Assembly: GCA_029864185.1 (NCBI GenBank)
Contig: JAOTTY010000007.1
Coordinates: 1-33,639 of the forward strand
DNA: 33,639 nt
DNA from: Gammaproteobacteria bacterium
GTDB lineage: Bacteria > Pseudomonadota > Gammaproteobacteria > GCA-001735895
Direction of reading: 5' to 3'
How positions within the stretch are numbered: the first letter of the stretch is position 1; each line of letters starts with the position of its first letter. Positions 10,419 to 18,127 of this stretch are shown here, one piece after another. Under the pieces are notes generated by a model. It was not told the DNA's origin, did not search any database, and saw only the letters and a program-made list of their open reading frames with translations. A program made the translations under genes and the position numbers.

Positions 10419-10433
10419 CGGGGACATTCTGGG

Positions 10434-10931
10434 TCAGGGGAGCGCGAGCAGCGGCTGGTCGGAATCGGGGATGTGGAAATCGACGCAGTTATCGTCGGGG
10501 GAATCGCGGTCGACGCAGACGAAGCGCATTGCCGCGTAAGGAGTCAGCAGCACATGATGCCAGGTGCCGGCATGGTAGTTGATGCCCTGCCGTCCATTGG
10601 TGACGAAGGCCTGCAGGCCGTCAGGAGCCGGGCCCGCGGCGCTGACCACGACGATGAACGGCGTGGCGTCGAGCGGGATAAAAGCCTGGCTGCCGTGCGG
10701 GTGGAATTCCATGTGATCGACCCTGCGTGGCAGGTCGAACCTGCGACTCGCCACCAGGCTAATCACCGCGCGCGCGTCGGCGCCACCCAGCTCGACGCCG
10801 GCCAGCGCGTGGAAGCGATCGGCCATGCCGTTGTTGATCGGGTAGGATTCCCTGCCCTCGAATTCGATGACATCGCCGAAGGCCGCGAATGCGGCACGCG
10901 ACAGCGGTTTGACCTCGAGCACGTCAGCCAT
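10434..10931 (-). CDS. allA: Ureidoglycolate lyase
   Basis: Splits (S)-ureidoglycolate into glyoxylate and urea, the final step of the pathway encoded here. The 165-residue cupin-like protein matches AllA: the opening LSRAAFAAFGDVIEFEG, then MEFHPHGSQAFIPLD, VTNGRQGINYHAGTWHHVLL and a terminal RDSPDDNCVDFHI. The His residues in the second and third motifs fit the active site. It is the last gene of the long minus-strand purine operon, overlaps alc by 8 nt, and is followed by a terminator candidate. Confidence 0.95.
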   Translation of the reverse strand: MADVLEVKPLSRAAFAAFGDVIEFEGRESYPINNGMADRFHALAGVELGGADARAVISLVASRRFDLPRRVDHMEFHPHGSQAFIPLDATPFIVVVSAAGPAPDGLQAFVTNGRQGINYHAGTWHHVLLTPYAAMRFVCVDRDSPDDNCVDFHIPDSDQPLLALP

Positions 10932-11919
10932 GGATTCTGCCCATCAGCCGCACGCGGCTGAGCCCTCCGTCCGGATAGATATTCAGGCGCACATGGCTGA
11001 CCCTGCCCAGGCTTTGCACCTCGTCGCCAAAGCGGTGTTCGCTATCCATCCGTAGTTTCTGCGGCGGCAACAACTCCTGCCAGAACTGGCTTTGGGTGAC
11101 GATCGAAGCGACCGTTCCGGCGCTGACCTGCGCCGCCTGCAGCGAGCAGCGCTCCGGGTAATTGCCCTTGAAATGCGCGGTATCGATGAGCACTTCGGCG
11201 ATTTCACCGGGATGCCCGAGCTCGATGATGCACCAGTCGTTGCCGGGTTCGCGCCGGCGCCGGGTTTCCCAGCCGTCGCCCATGTTGATGCCGCGGCCCG
11301 GGTTGAGCAGGTTCGCGGCGGCGCCGAAATGAGCGTCGTTCCAGGCGATCGCGCGGGCGCCAAGTTCGACCGCGGCCAGGTTTTGCGAGGCTTTCTTGTC
11401 GAGCGCATCGACGTCGCTGACCACCCTGCCGTGGATGCGTAAGCGCGCAATACCGCCATCCGGGTATATGTTCAGGCGTACGTGGCTGAAACAGCCCGCG
11501 TTTTCGATGGTGAAATAATGGTGGCTGTTGCCCTGCAGGCCGGTCGATTCGATCAGCGTGATCCAGTCGCTCGAATCGTCGGGCAGGCCGGCGCTGAAAC
11601 AGGCTTCCAGCGATGCCGCCGGCGGGTAGTTGCCGGTAAAGTGCGTGGTGTCGATATCGACTCCCTTGATTTCGCCGGGCAGGCCGAGCTTGACGATCGC
11701 ATGATCGTAGCCGCCGTCGCGACGCCGGCGTGTTTCCCAGCCGTCCATCCACTTGCCGTTGTCATCGAACTTGCCGTCGAGGAATACCGGTGCCGCGGGG
11801 CTGAGCATGCGGCTGCACTCGGCGAAAAAGTCGTCGCTGCAGGAAACGATTTTCGCGCCCAGACGCGGCTGCGCGAGATTGATCCAGCGATTGATGAAAT
11901 CGGGGGTTTGTTCAGTCAT
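10924..11919 (-). CDS. alc: Allantoicase
   Basis: Hydrolyses allantoate to ureidoglycolate and urea. The 331-residue protein contains two tandem allantoicase repeats, each marked by GWETRRRR (about residues 60 and 225) followed by LGxPGEI, a DT-HF motif and a GNYP motif. The longer reading frame starts upstream at 12000, but the ATG at 11919 has an AAGGAC ribosome site seven bases before it and gives the family N-terminus (FINRWINLAQPRLGAKIV). It begins inside the stop region of the deaminase remnant (8-nt overlap) and overlaps allA by 8 nt, so it probably depends on translational coupling at both ends. Confidence 0.95.
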   Translation of the reverse strand: MTEQTPDFINRWINLAQPRLGAKIVSCSDDFFAECSRMLSPAAPVFLDGKFDDNGKWMDGWETRRRRDGGYDHAIVKLGLPGEIKGVDIDTTHFTGNYPPAASLEACFSAGLPDDSSDWITLIESTGLQGNSHHYFTIENAGCFSHVRLNIYPDGGIARLRIHGRVVSDVDALDKKASQNLAAVELGARAIAWNDAHFGAAANLLNPGRGINMGDGWETRRRREPGNDWCIIELGHPGEIAEVLIDTAHFKGNYPERCSLQAAQVSAGTVASIVTQSQFWQELLPPQKLRMDSEHRFGDEVQSLGRVSHVRLNIYPDGGLSRVRLMGRIHG

Positions 11920-12277
11920 GATAGTGTCCTTTGCTTGCGGCCCGCTGCAGCAGCCGCGCCTGTTGATTATGTTGCTGCACCAGCGAGTCGAGATCAACAC
12001 CGACGATGTGCCCCTGCTCGATGACGATGCGGCCGTTGATCAGCGACAGCCAGGCGCTCGCCGGGGCGCAGGTCAGCAGAATCACGCCGCCCCCGGCATC
12101 GATATAACGCTCCGGCTCCGGCCCGGATGCCGCAATGCCGGCGCGAATTCCGCCGCTGCTGCTGCCGATCCGCCCGATCACGTGGTCACGAATCAGGATC
12201 GCCCCGTTACCGATTTCACGACACTCGCCATCCATGGTCACCGGCATCTCGGCATTGTCTATCGGCATTAGCGGCAC
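11912..12277 (-). pseudogene. Internally deleted remnant of an 8-oxoguanine deaminase (amidohydrolase)
   Basis: An open frame of 121 codons from GTG 12277. Residues 1 to about 66 resemble the N-terminus of 8-oxoguanine/hydroxyatrazine-type deaminases: a strand pattern around VTMDGECREIGNGAILIRD, then ERYIDAGGGVIL where the family has its IDA-x-G-x-VVLPG strand. Residues from about 68 resemble the family's extreme C-terminus (CAPASAWLSLINGRIVIEQG, then VDLDSLVQQHNQQARLL). The roughly 330 residues between, including the HxH metal site and all other catalytic ligands, are missing. The joint is in frame near 12072-12082. The stop codon overlaps the alc start by 8 nt. It cannot be an active deaminase. 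It may be a decaying gene kept for coupling, or a small beta-sandwich protein. Confidence 0.75.
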
Positions 12278-12305
12278 GCGATCTCCCGTCCGCGGCTTCT
12301 GGTCG

Positions 12306-12351
12306 GATCAAAAACTACGCGCTCAGGATCGTCGACCTGATCAAAAATTAC
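12306..12351. repeat. Short imperfect direct repeat between guaD and the deaminase remnant
   Basis: GATCAAAAACTAC (12306-12318) and GATCAAAAATTAC (12339-12351) match at 12 of 13 bases and are offset by 33 bases. They occupy the 97-nt gap after the guaD stop, one of the few non-coding spots in the operon. Function is unknown; it may be a duplication scar. Confidence 0.5.
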
Positions 12352-12374
12352 CGGGGGATGCGTAGGCGGTGGCA

Positions 12375-13706
12375 TCAGGTGTTGCGGGAGTACTGGCGCT
12401 TGCCCATGACATGGGTGGCCTGCACGCAGCGGTCGTCGCCGAGCATCATCAGCGCGAACAGGCGCTCCTCCAGCGTCGACGCGTTTTCCATGCGGCATTG
12501 CATCAGCTCGGTGGCGCCGAGATCGAGCACCACCAGGTCCGCCTCCTTGCCGACACCGAAGTTGCCGATCCTGTGATCGAGGTAGAGCGCCTGCGCCGCG
12601 CCCAGCGTCGCCAGGTAAAACGCCTTCAGCGGCGACAGTTGCTGGCCTGCCAGCTGGCAAACCTTGTAGGCCTCGGCGAGCGTCTGCAGCATGCTGAAAC
12701 TGGTGCCGGCGCCGACGTCGGTGGCGACCCCGACGCGGATACCCTGCTCGCGCGCATCGTCGAGGCTGAACAGGCCGCTGCCGAGAAACAGGTTCGAGGT
12801 CGGGCAGAACGCGATCGCGGCACCGCTCGCCGCCATGCGCTCGCGGTCCTGCCGATCGAGGTGAAGACAATGGCCGTAAATCGAGCGCGGACCCAGCAGG
12901 CCGAAGCTGTCGTAGACGTCGAGATAGCTGCGGCTATCGGGGAACAGCCTGGCCACCCAGTCGACCTCGTCGCGGTTTTCAGCCACATGCGACTGCAGGT
13001 ACAGGTCCGGCTGCTCGGCGAGCAGCTGGCCGCAGACCTCGAGCTGTGCCGGGCTCGAGCAGGGCGCGAATCGTGGCGTCACCGCGTAATGACAGCGCCC
13101 CTTCAGGTGCCAGCGCCTGATCAGTTCGGAGCAGTCACGGTAGCTCGACGCAGCGCTGTCGCAAAGCGCTTGCGGGGCGTTGCGATCCATCATGACCTTG
13201 CCCGCAACCAGGCACAGGTCGCGTTGCTGCGCCTGTTCGAAAATCGCGTCCACCGATTGCGCGTGCACGGTCGCGAAGACCGCGCCGCTGGTGGTGCCGT
13301 TGCGCAGCATTTGCTCACAGAAAAACGCGGCGATCCTGTCGGCATGCTCACGCTCGGCGAATTTCATCTCGGTGGGATAAGTGTATTGCCGCAGCCAGTC
13401 GAGCAGTTGCAGGCCGTGACTCGCGATCATTTCGGTTTGCGGGTAATGGGTATGGGTATCGATAAAACCGGGCATCACCAGCCGCCCGCTGTAATCATAC
13501 AGGCAGGAACCGTCGGGCAGGAAATCGATCCAGTCGGCGGCCGGCACCAGCTGCCGGACGCGACCCTGCTTCAGCAGCAGCAGGCCGTCCTCGATATATT
13601 CCACGGCGTCGCCGCTGTTGTCGGGATCGGACAGGAAATGCACGAAATCCGCGCGGATCGCGGTATCGCACGAATCATTGTCCAGCGGCGCGGGAACGAC
13701 CGACAT
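12375..13706 (-). CDS. guaD: Guanine deaminase
   Basis: Zinc amidohydrolase converting guanine to xanthine. The 443 residues match E. coli GuaD closely: metal ligands in GFIDTHTHYPQTEM (His85 and His87), VMMDRNAP, AVTPRFAPCSSP, QSHVAEN (His), YGHCLHL (His), FCPTSNLFLGSGLFSL and ATDVGAGTSFSMLQTLAEAY (Asp). GNFGVGKEADLVVLD closes the beta-sandwich. All expected residues are present, so it should be active. It starts 5 nt after puuD. It provides the guanine branch into xanthine for the XdhABC enzyme of the same operon. Confidence 0.97.
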   Translation of the reverse strand: MSVVPAPLDNDSCDTAIRADFVHFLSDPDNSGDAVEYIEDGLLLLKQGRVRQLVPAADWIDFLPDGSCLYDYSGRLVMPGFIDTHTHYPQTEMIASHGLQLLDWLRQYTYPTEMKFAEREHADRIAAFFCEQMLRNGTTSGAVFATVHAQSVDAIFEQAQQRDLCLVAGKVMMDRNAPQALCDSAASSYRDCSELIRRWHLKGRCHYAVTPRFAPCSSPAQLEVCGQLLAEQPDLYLQSHVAENRDEVDWVARLFPDSRSYLDVYDSFGLLGPRSIYGHCLHLDRQDRERMAASGAAIAFCPTSNLFLGSGLFSLDDAREQGIRVGVATDVGAGTSFSMLQTLAEAYKVCQLAGQQLSPLKAFYLATLGAAQALYLDHRIGNFGVGKEADLVVLDLGATELMQCRMENASTLEERLFALMMLGDDRCVQATHVMGKRQYSRNT

Positions 13707-13711
13707 CGCGA

Positions 13712-14902
13712 CTATTGCTGCTGCAGCTGCGCGTACCAGGCGGCGACGACGGCGCGTTCCGCATCGGTCATCCCGGTCAGGTTACCGATCGGCATGTAGC
13801 GGGACTGCACCGTGGTCGCGATGCGCGTGGCGTTAGTGGTAATCTGCTCGGGGGTTTCCATGACCAGGCCCAGAGGCGCTTCGGCAAAGCCGGGCTGGGT
13901 TGGATGGCTGGCGTGGCAGGCGACGCAACGGGTCGCGATAATCCCGGACACCCGCGCCGTGCTGACGTCGCCGCTGGTCGCCGTGTCGACCGCCTTCGGG
14001 CTCAGGTACCAGACCATCGATAGCAACAGCACGGCGGCTACCGCCGGCAGCGCCAGCTGCGCGCCGCCACCGTGGCGCTGCACGAAGTACTGCCTGATCA
14101 GGACGCCGGCGAGCATGATGAACACCAGCACCAGCCAGCCGTGTTGATGGCTGTAGGTCATCGGGTAATGATTGCTGATCATGATGAACAGCACCGGCAG
14201 CGTGAAATAAGTGTTGTGCACCGAGCGCTGCTTGCCGACGATGCCGGGTTCGGTATCCGGCGTTTCACCGGCGCGCATCTGCGCGACGATTCTCTTTTGC
14301 CCCGGGATGATATGAAAGAAGACGTTGGCCGCCATGATGGTACCCATCATGGCACCAACGTGCAGGTAGGCCGCGCGCGCGCTCAGCAGCTGAAACAGGC
14401 CCCAGGCCACCGCCGCGACGAGCACGAAAATAATCGATGCGAGCAGCACGTCGCTGCCCCGCAGCGCCCTGCACAGCATGTCATAGAAGATCCAGCCGGC
14501 GACGATAACGCCGAGGCTGATCGCGATCGCGCCCGTAACCGACAGGGGCATGACCCGGCTGTCGATCAGGTAGCTGCTGGCACCGAACCAGTAGACCACC
14601 ACCAGCAGCCCGAAACCCGACATCCAGGTGGTGTAGGCTTCCCATTTCGACCAGTGCAGGTGTTCCGACAGGGGTTCAGCCACCGGTCCCAGCAGAAATT
14701 TCTGGCTCTGGTATACGCCGCCACCATGCACCGCCCACAACTCGCCGGTAACGCCGCGCTCCGTATCCTGGGCACGCGCGGGCTTGCGCAGCGAGCTGTC
14801 GAGCATGACGAAATAAAACGACGCGCCGATCCAGGCCACGCCGGCGACAAAGTGCAGCCAGCGCAGCAACAGGTTGAGCCAGTCGAGCAGGTATGCTTCC
14901 AT
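13712..14902 (-). CDS. puuD: Membrane urate hydroxylase with C-terminal cytochrome c domain
   Basis: Oxidises urate to 5-hydroxyisourate in the inner membrane, passing electrons to the respiratory chain instead of making peroxide. The 396-residue protein has about eight to nine hydrophobic helices in residues 1-300 (e.g. RWLHFVAGVAWIGASFYFVM) carrying WAVHGGGVYQSQKF, FFHIIPGQKR and SVHNTYFTLPVLFIMISNHY, all PuuD hallmarks. A c-type cytochrome domain follows with CVACH (326-330) and a likely axial Met370 in RYMPIGNLTGMT. It fills the urate-oxidase slot of the operon, which has no soluble uricase or HpxO. The 60-nt gap after the binding protein gene shows no clear promoter. Confidence 0.96.
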   Translation of the reverse strand: MEAYLLDWLNLLLRWLHFVAGVAWIGASFYFVMLDSSLRKPARAQDTERGVTGELWAVHGGGVYQSQKFLLGPVAEPLSEHLHWSKWEAYTTWMSGFGLLVVVYWFGASSYLIDSRVMPLSVTGAIAISLGVIVAGWIFYDMLCRALRGSDVLLASIIFVLVAAVAWGLFQLLSARAAYLHVGAMMGTIMAANVFFHIIPGQKRIVAQMRAGETPDTEPGIVGKQRSVHNTYFTLPVLFIMISNHYPMTYSHQHGWLVLVFIMLAGVLIRQYFVQRHGGGAQLALPAVAAVLLLSMVWYLSPKAVDTATSGDVSTARVSGIIATRCVACHASHPTQPGFAEAPLGLVMETPEQITTNATRIATTVQSRYMPIGNLTGMTDAERAVVAAWYAQLQQQ

Positions 14903-14962
14903 CGATATTCGCGTTATCCGGCGGGCCGACGGGCGGGTAAGGACGCGCCCGCCCCCCTCGCT

Positions 14963-16042
14963 CTAGTTGGGAATCTTGCTGACCACGCCCTGCAGGTAGT
15001 AATTCATCTTGTTGAGCTCATCGTCGGTCATGTTCTTACCGGCCGGGACGATGGTTTTTCCGCTCTGGTCGATCACCGGGCCGGCAAAGGGATGCAGCGT
15101 GCGCTCGGTCAGCTGCTTTTCCATATCCCTGATCCGATTCTGCAGATCTTCCGGGATCGCCTTGTTCATCGGCGCCAGCTTGATCATGCCACGCGGGTAG
15201 CCGCCCCAGACGCTGGTCGGCGTCCAGCTTCCGGCGAGTACTTCCTTGACCGTCTTGACGTAGTAATCGCCCCACAGGTGGGTGGTCGCGGTCAGATGCG
15301 CGTTCGGGCCATACTTGGACATGTCGGAGTGGTAACCAAAGGCGTAGATGCCTTCGTCCTCGGCGGTCTGCACCACCGCGGTCGAATCGGTATGGTGCGT
15401 GATCACGTCGGCGCCCTGCGATATCAGCGTCCCCGCCGCCTGGCGCTCCTTACCCGGGTCGTACCACGAGTTGACCCAGATCACGCGCAGCTCGGCCTTG
15501 GGATTGACGCTGCGTGCGCCCTTGATGAAGGCGTTGATGCCCTGCAGCACCTCGGGGATCGGAAACGCCGCGACGTAGCCGAGCACGTTCGATTTGGTCA
15601 TTTCACCGGCGATGACTCCCGTCAGATAGCGGCCTTCGTAAAAGCGCGCATTGACCAGCCCCATGTTCTTGCCGAGCTTGTAGCCCGTGACATGGACGAA
15701 GGCCGTTTTCGGAAAGCTTTTGGATACCTTGAGCATGTAGTTCATGTAACCGAAGCTGGTGGCAAAGATTACCTTGTCGCCGCGCTTGGCCATCTCGCGG
15801 ATCACGCGCTCGGCGTCGGCGCCCTCGGCAACATTCTCGACGTATTTCGTTGTCGCGCCGGTTTCCTGCTCGACCTGCAGGCGGCCGAGGTTGTGCTGGT
15901 AGGTCCAGCCGGCGTCGCCGATAGGGCTAACGTAAACGAAGCCGACGTTGTCGGCTGCCTGGCTGGCGCCGCCGAACATTACCGCCAGCGCGATGATCGC
16001 GGCCAGCGGCAGCCTGGTTATCAGTGTCTTTGTAACAGTCAT
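14963..16042 (-). CDS. BMP/PnrA-type ABC transporter substrate-binding protein
   Basis: Periplasmic binding protein of the BMP family, which bind nucleosides and related purines. An N-terminal export signal (about 1-29: LPLAAIIALAVMFGGASQA then AD) lacks a lipobox, so it should be soluble. The mature part has the family blocks VGFVYVSPIGDAGWTYQHN, ATSFGYMNYMLKVS, YEGRYLTGVIAGEMTKSNVLG and GADVITHHTDSTAVVQ. I chose the ATG at 16042 because a GGGAGGG ribosome site lies about 7 nt upstream; a TTG six bases earlier is less likely. It is the fourth gene of an importer cassette (ATPase, two permeases, binding protein) embedded in the purine operon. Substrate is inferred from context to be a purine, nucleoside or ureide. 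Confidence 0.92.
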   Translation of the reverse strand: MTVTKTLITRLPLAAIIALAVMFGGASQAADNVGFVYVSPIGDAGWTYQHNLGRLQVEQETGATTKYVENVAEGADAERVIREMAKRGDKVIFATSFGYMNYMLKVSKSFPKTAFVHVTGYKLGKNMGLVNARFYEGRYLTGVIAGEMTKSNVLGYVAAFPIPEVLQGINAFIKGARSVNPKAELRVIWVNSWYDPGKERQAAGTLISQGADVITHHTDSTAVVQTAEDEGIYAFGYHSDMSKYGPNAHLTATTHLWGDYYVKTVKEVLAGSWTPTSVWGGYPRGMIKLAPMNKAIPEDLQNRIRDMEKQLTERTLHPFAGPVIDQSGKTIVPAGKNMTDDELNKMNYYLQGVVSKIPN

Positions 16043-16127
16043 TGCCAAACCCTCCCGGGGTTATTGTTTCAAGTTAGTCTAGGGGTGTTGCTACCATGGT
16101 TATATGCCCTCGGTGATTAACCCTGGC

Positions 16128-17060
16128 TTAAGCTTCCGGCCTGAAGGGCTGCCCCAGCGAAACCGGCGCATTGAGGCGCACCGTGTTCTGGTCGCGCGAG
16201 ATGATCACCAGTACGATGATGGTCGCGAGGTAAGGCAGCGCCGACAGGAACTGCGACGGGATACTGATATCGAGATCCGAACCCTGCACGAATAGCTGCA
16301 CCACCATGACGCCGCCGAACAGGTAAGCACCGACCAGCACCCGGAACGGTCTCCAGGTGGCGAAAACGACCAGCGCGATCGCGATCCAGCCGCGCCCCGC
16401 GACCATGCCCTCGACCCACAGCGGCGTATAAAAAACCGACAGGAAGGATCCGCCGATGCCGGCCATCGCGCCGCCGAAAATAGTCGCGAGGTAACGGATG
16501 CGGATCGCGTGATACCCGATCGAATGCGCGGACGTCGGCGACTCGCCTACCGCGCGCAGCACCAGCCCGGGGCGGCTGCGATATAGAAACCAGACGATAC
16601 CAGCGAACAGTAGCCACGAAAAATAGACCAGCGCCTGCTGGTTGAACAGCGCTGCACCGATGACCGGTAAATCGGCCAGCAGCGGGATCCGTATCGCGCC
16701 CACGGTCGGCAGTATTTCCGACTCGTAGGGTTTGCCGATAAACGCCGACAGGCCGACACCGAGAATCGATAACGCGAGGCCGCTGGCGACCTGGTTGCCC
16801 AGCAGCGTCAGCACGACGATCGCGAAAATGAACGACATCGCGGCGCCGGCCGCCATTCCGGCGAGCACGCCGAGCCAGGGATTGCCGCTGTGCAGCGTGA
16901 CCGCGAATCCGGCGATCGCGCCCATCGCCATCATGCCCTCGGCGCCGAGATTGAGCACGCCCGATTTCTCGGCGATCAGCTGCCCCAGCGCGACGATGAT
17001 CAGCGGCGTGCCCGCGACCACGGTCGCGAACAATATCGAGCTGACGATAGACCCGTCCAT
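16128..17060 (-). CDS. ABC transporter permease (nucleoside/purine type), second subunit
   Basis: Integral membrane permease of 310 residues (BPD_transp_2 family, as in NupQ/YufQ and RbsC). It has about eight to ten hydrophobic segments and the family motif LIAEKSGVLNLGAEGMMAMGAIAGF near residue 30, then GYHAIRIRYLATIFGGAMAGIGG, the cytoplasmic ATPase-coupling loop. It starts at the ATG that shares one base with the stop of the preceding permease (TGATG, 17060), so the two are translated together. The gap to the binding-protein gene downstream is 85 nt. Confidence 0.92.
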   Translation of the reverse strand: MDGSIVSSILFATVVAGTPLIIVALGQLIAEKSGVLNLGAEGMMAMGAIAGFAVTLHSGNPWLGVLAGMAAGAAMSFIFAIVVLTLLGNQVASGLALSILGVGLSAFIGKPYESEILPTVGAIRIPLLADLPVIGAALFNQQALVYFSWLLFAGIVWFLYRSRPGLVLRAVGESPTSAHSIGYHAIRIRYLATIFGGAMAGIGGSFLSVFYTPLWVEGMVAGRGWIAIALVVFATWRPFRVLVGAYLFGGVMVVQLFVQGSDLDISIPSQFLSALPYLATIIVLVIISRDQNTVRLNAPVSLGQPFRPEA

Positions 17061-18127
17061 CAGGCCAGCGCCTCCTTCCAGCGTATACGGTAGTTGATGA
17101 ACACATCGGAGCCGAGCAGGAACATCAGCAACATGCCCTGGAACACGTTCGAGATCGACGACGGCAGATTCAGGTACTGCTGCGCCTGTTCGCCGCCGAG
17201 GTATAGCAGGGCCATCAACAGGCTGGCGAAGAAGATGCCGACCGGGTTCAGGCGCGCGACGAAGGCGACGATGATCGCGGCAAAACCGTAGTTATTGGAG
17301 ACATGGTCGGTGATCTGGCCCATCGGCCCGGCGACCTCGGACATGCCGGCGATCCCCGCCATCGCGCCGCCGCTCATCAAACCGATCCAGATCATGCGCT
17401 TCGCCGAAAAACCGGCGTAGCGCGCGGCGTCCTTCGCGTAGCCCGCGACCTGCATCTGGAAACCCGCAAAACTGCGGAACATGAAAACATAGCCGACCAG
17501 CAATGCGCCCAGCGCGAACATGAAGGCGATATTGAGGCGCGTGCCCTCGACCAGGATGGGCAGCAGCGCCGAATCCTCGAACAGCCGCGATTGCGGGAAG
17601 TTGAAGCCGTCCGGATCCATCATCGGGCCGTGCACCAGCCACGACACCAGCAGCTGCGCGACGTAGACCAGCATCAGCGACACCAGGATTTCATTGGTGT
17701 TGAAAACGGTTTTCAGCAGGGCCGGGATAGCCGCCCACAGCATGCCGCCGATACCGCCGGCGATCACCATCAGGACCAGTACGTGCGCGCCACCTTCCGA
17801 GCCGTAAAAATACAGTGCGATAGCGCTGGCGCAGACGGCGCCGACGATGAGCTGCCCCTCGGCGCCGATATTCCAGACGTTGGCGCGAAATCCTACCGCG
17901 AGTCCGATCGCGCACAGCATCAGTGGCGTCGCTTTCAGCAATAGCTCGGATAAGCCGTACAGGTCGCTGATCGGGTTGATGAAAAACACCGTGAAACCCT
18001 CGATCGGGTTCTTGCCCAGAAAAGTGAACAGCAGCAGGCCGCCGACCAGCATCAACAGCACCGCGATCAGCGGCGATGCGTAGGACATCGCCAGCGAAGC
18101 CTCGGGGCGCCGCTCCAGCCTAAGCAT
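17060..18127 (-). CDS. ABC transporter permease (nucleoside/purine type), first subunit
   Basis: Membrane permease of 355 residues pairing with the next gene. It has about nine to ten hydrophobic segments, with the family blocks GFRANVWNIGAEGQLIVGA near residue 80 and KRMIWIGLMSGGAMAGIAGM, the coupling loop. The reading frame is open to 18169, but the ATG at 18127 is the sensible start. It overlaps the ATPase stop by 8 nt (ATGCTTAG) and the skipped upstream residues are Arg- and Pro-rich, unlike the family. Confidence 0.92.
   Translation of the reverse strand: MLRLERRPEASLAMSYASPLIAVLLMLVGGLLLFTFLGKNPIEGFTVFFINPISDLYGLSELLLKATPLMLCAIGLAVGFRANVWNIGAEGQLIVGAVCASAIALYFYGSEGGAHVLVLMVIAGGIGGMLWAAIPALLKTVFNTNEILVSLMLVYVAQLLVSWLVHGPMMDPDGFNFPQSRLFEDSALLPILVEGTRLNIAFMFALGALLVGYVFMFRSFAGFQMQVAGYAKDAARYAGFSAKRMIWIGLMSGGAMAGIAGMSEVAGPMGQITDHVSNNYGFAAIIVAFVARLNPVGIFFASLLMALLYLGGEQAQQYLNLPSSISNVFQGMLLMFLLGSDVFINYRIRWKEALA

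Noticed and set aside
12268-12870. Minus-strand frame overlapping the end of guaD and ending in the spacer
   Set aside because: Out of frame with guaD, with Arg/Ala-rich shadow composition. Its last 30 codons in the spacer look more protein-like but have no start or ribosome site of their own.
14072-16120. 682-codon plus-strand open frame opposite puuD and the binding-protein gene
   Set aside because: It spans two well-supported genes and their gap on the other strand and has shadow-like composition; no domain recognised.
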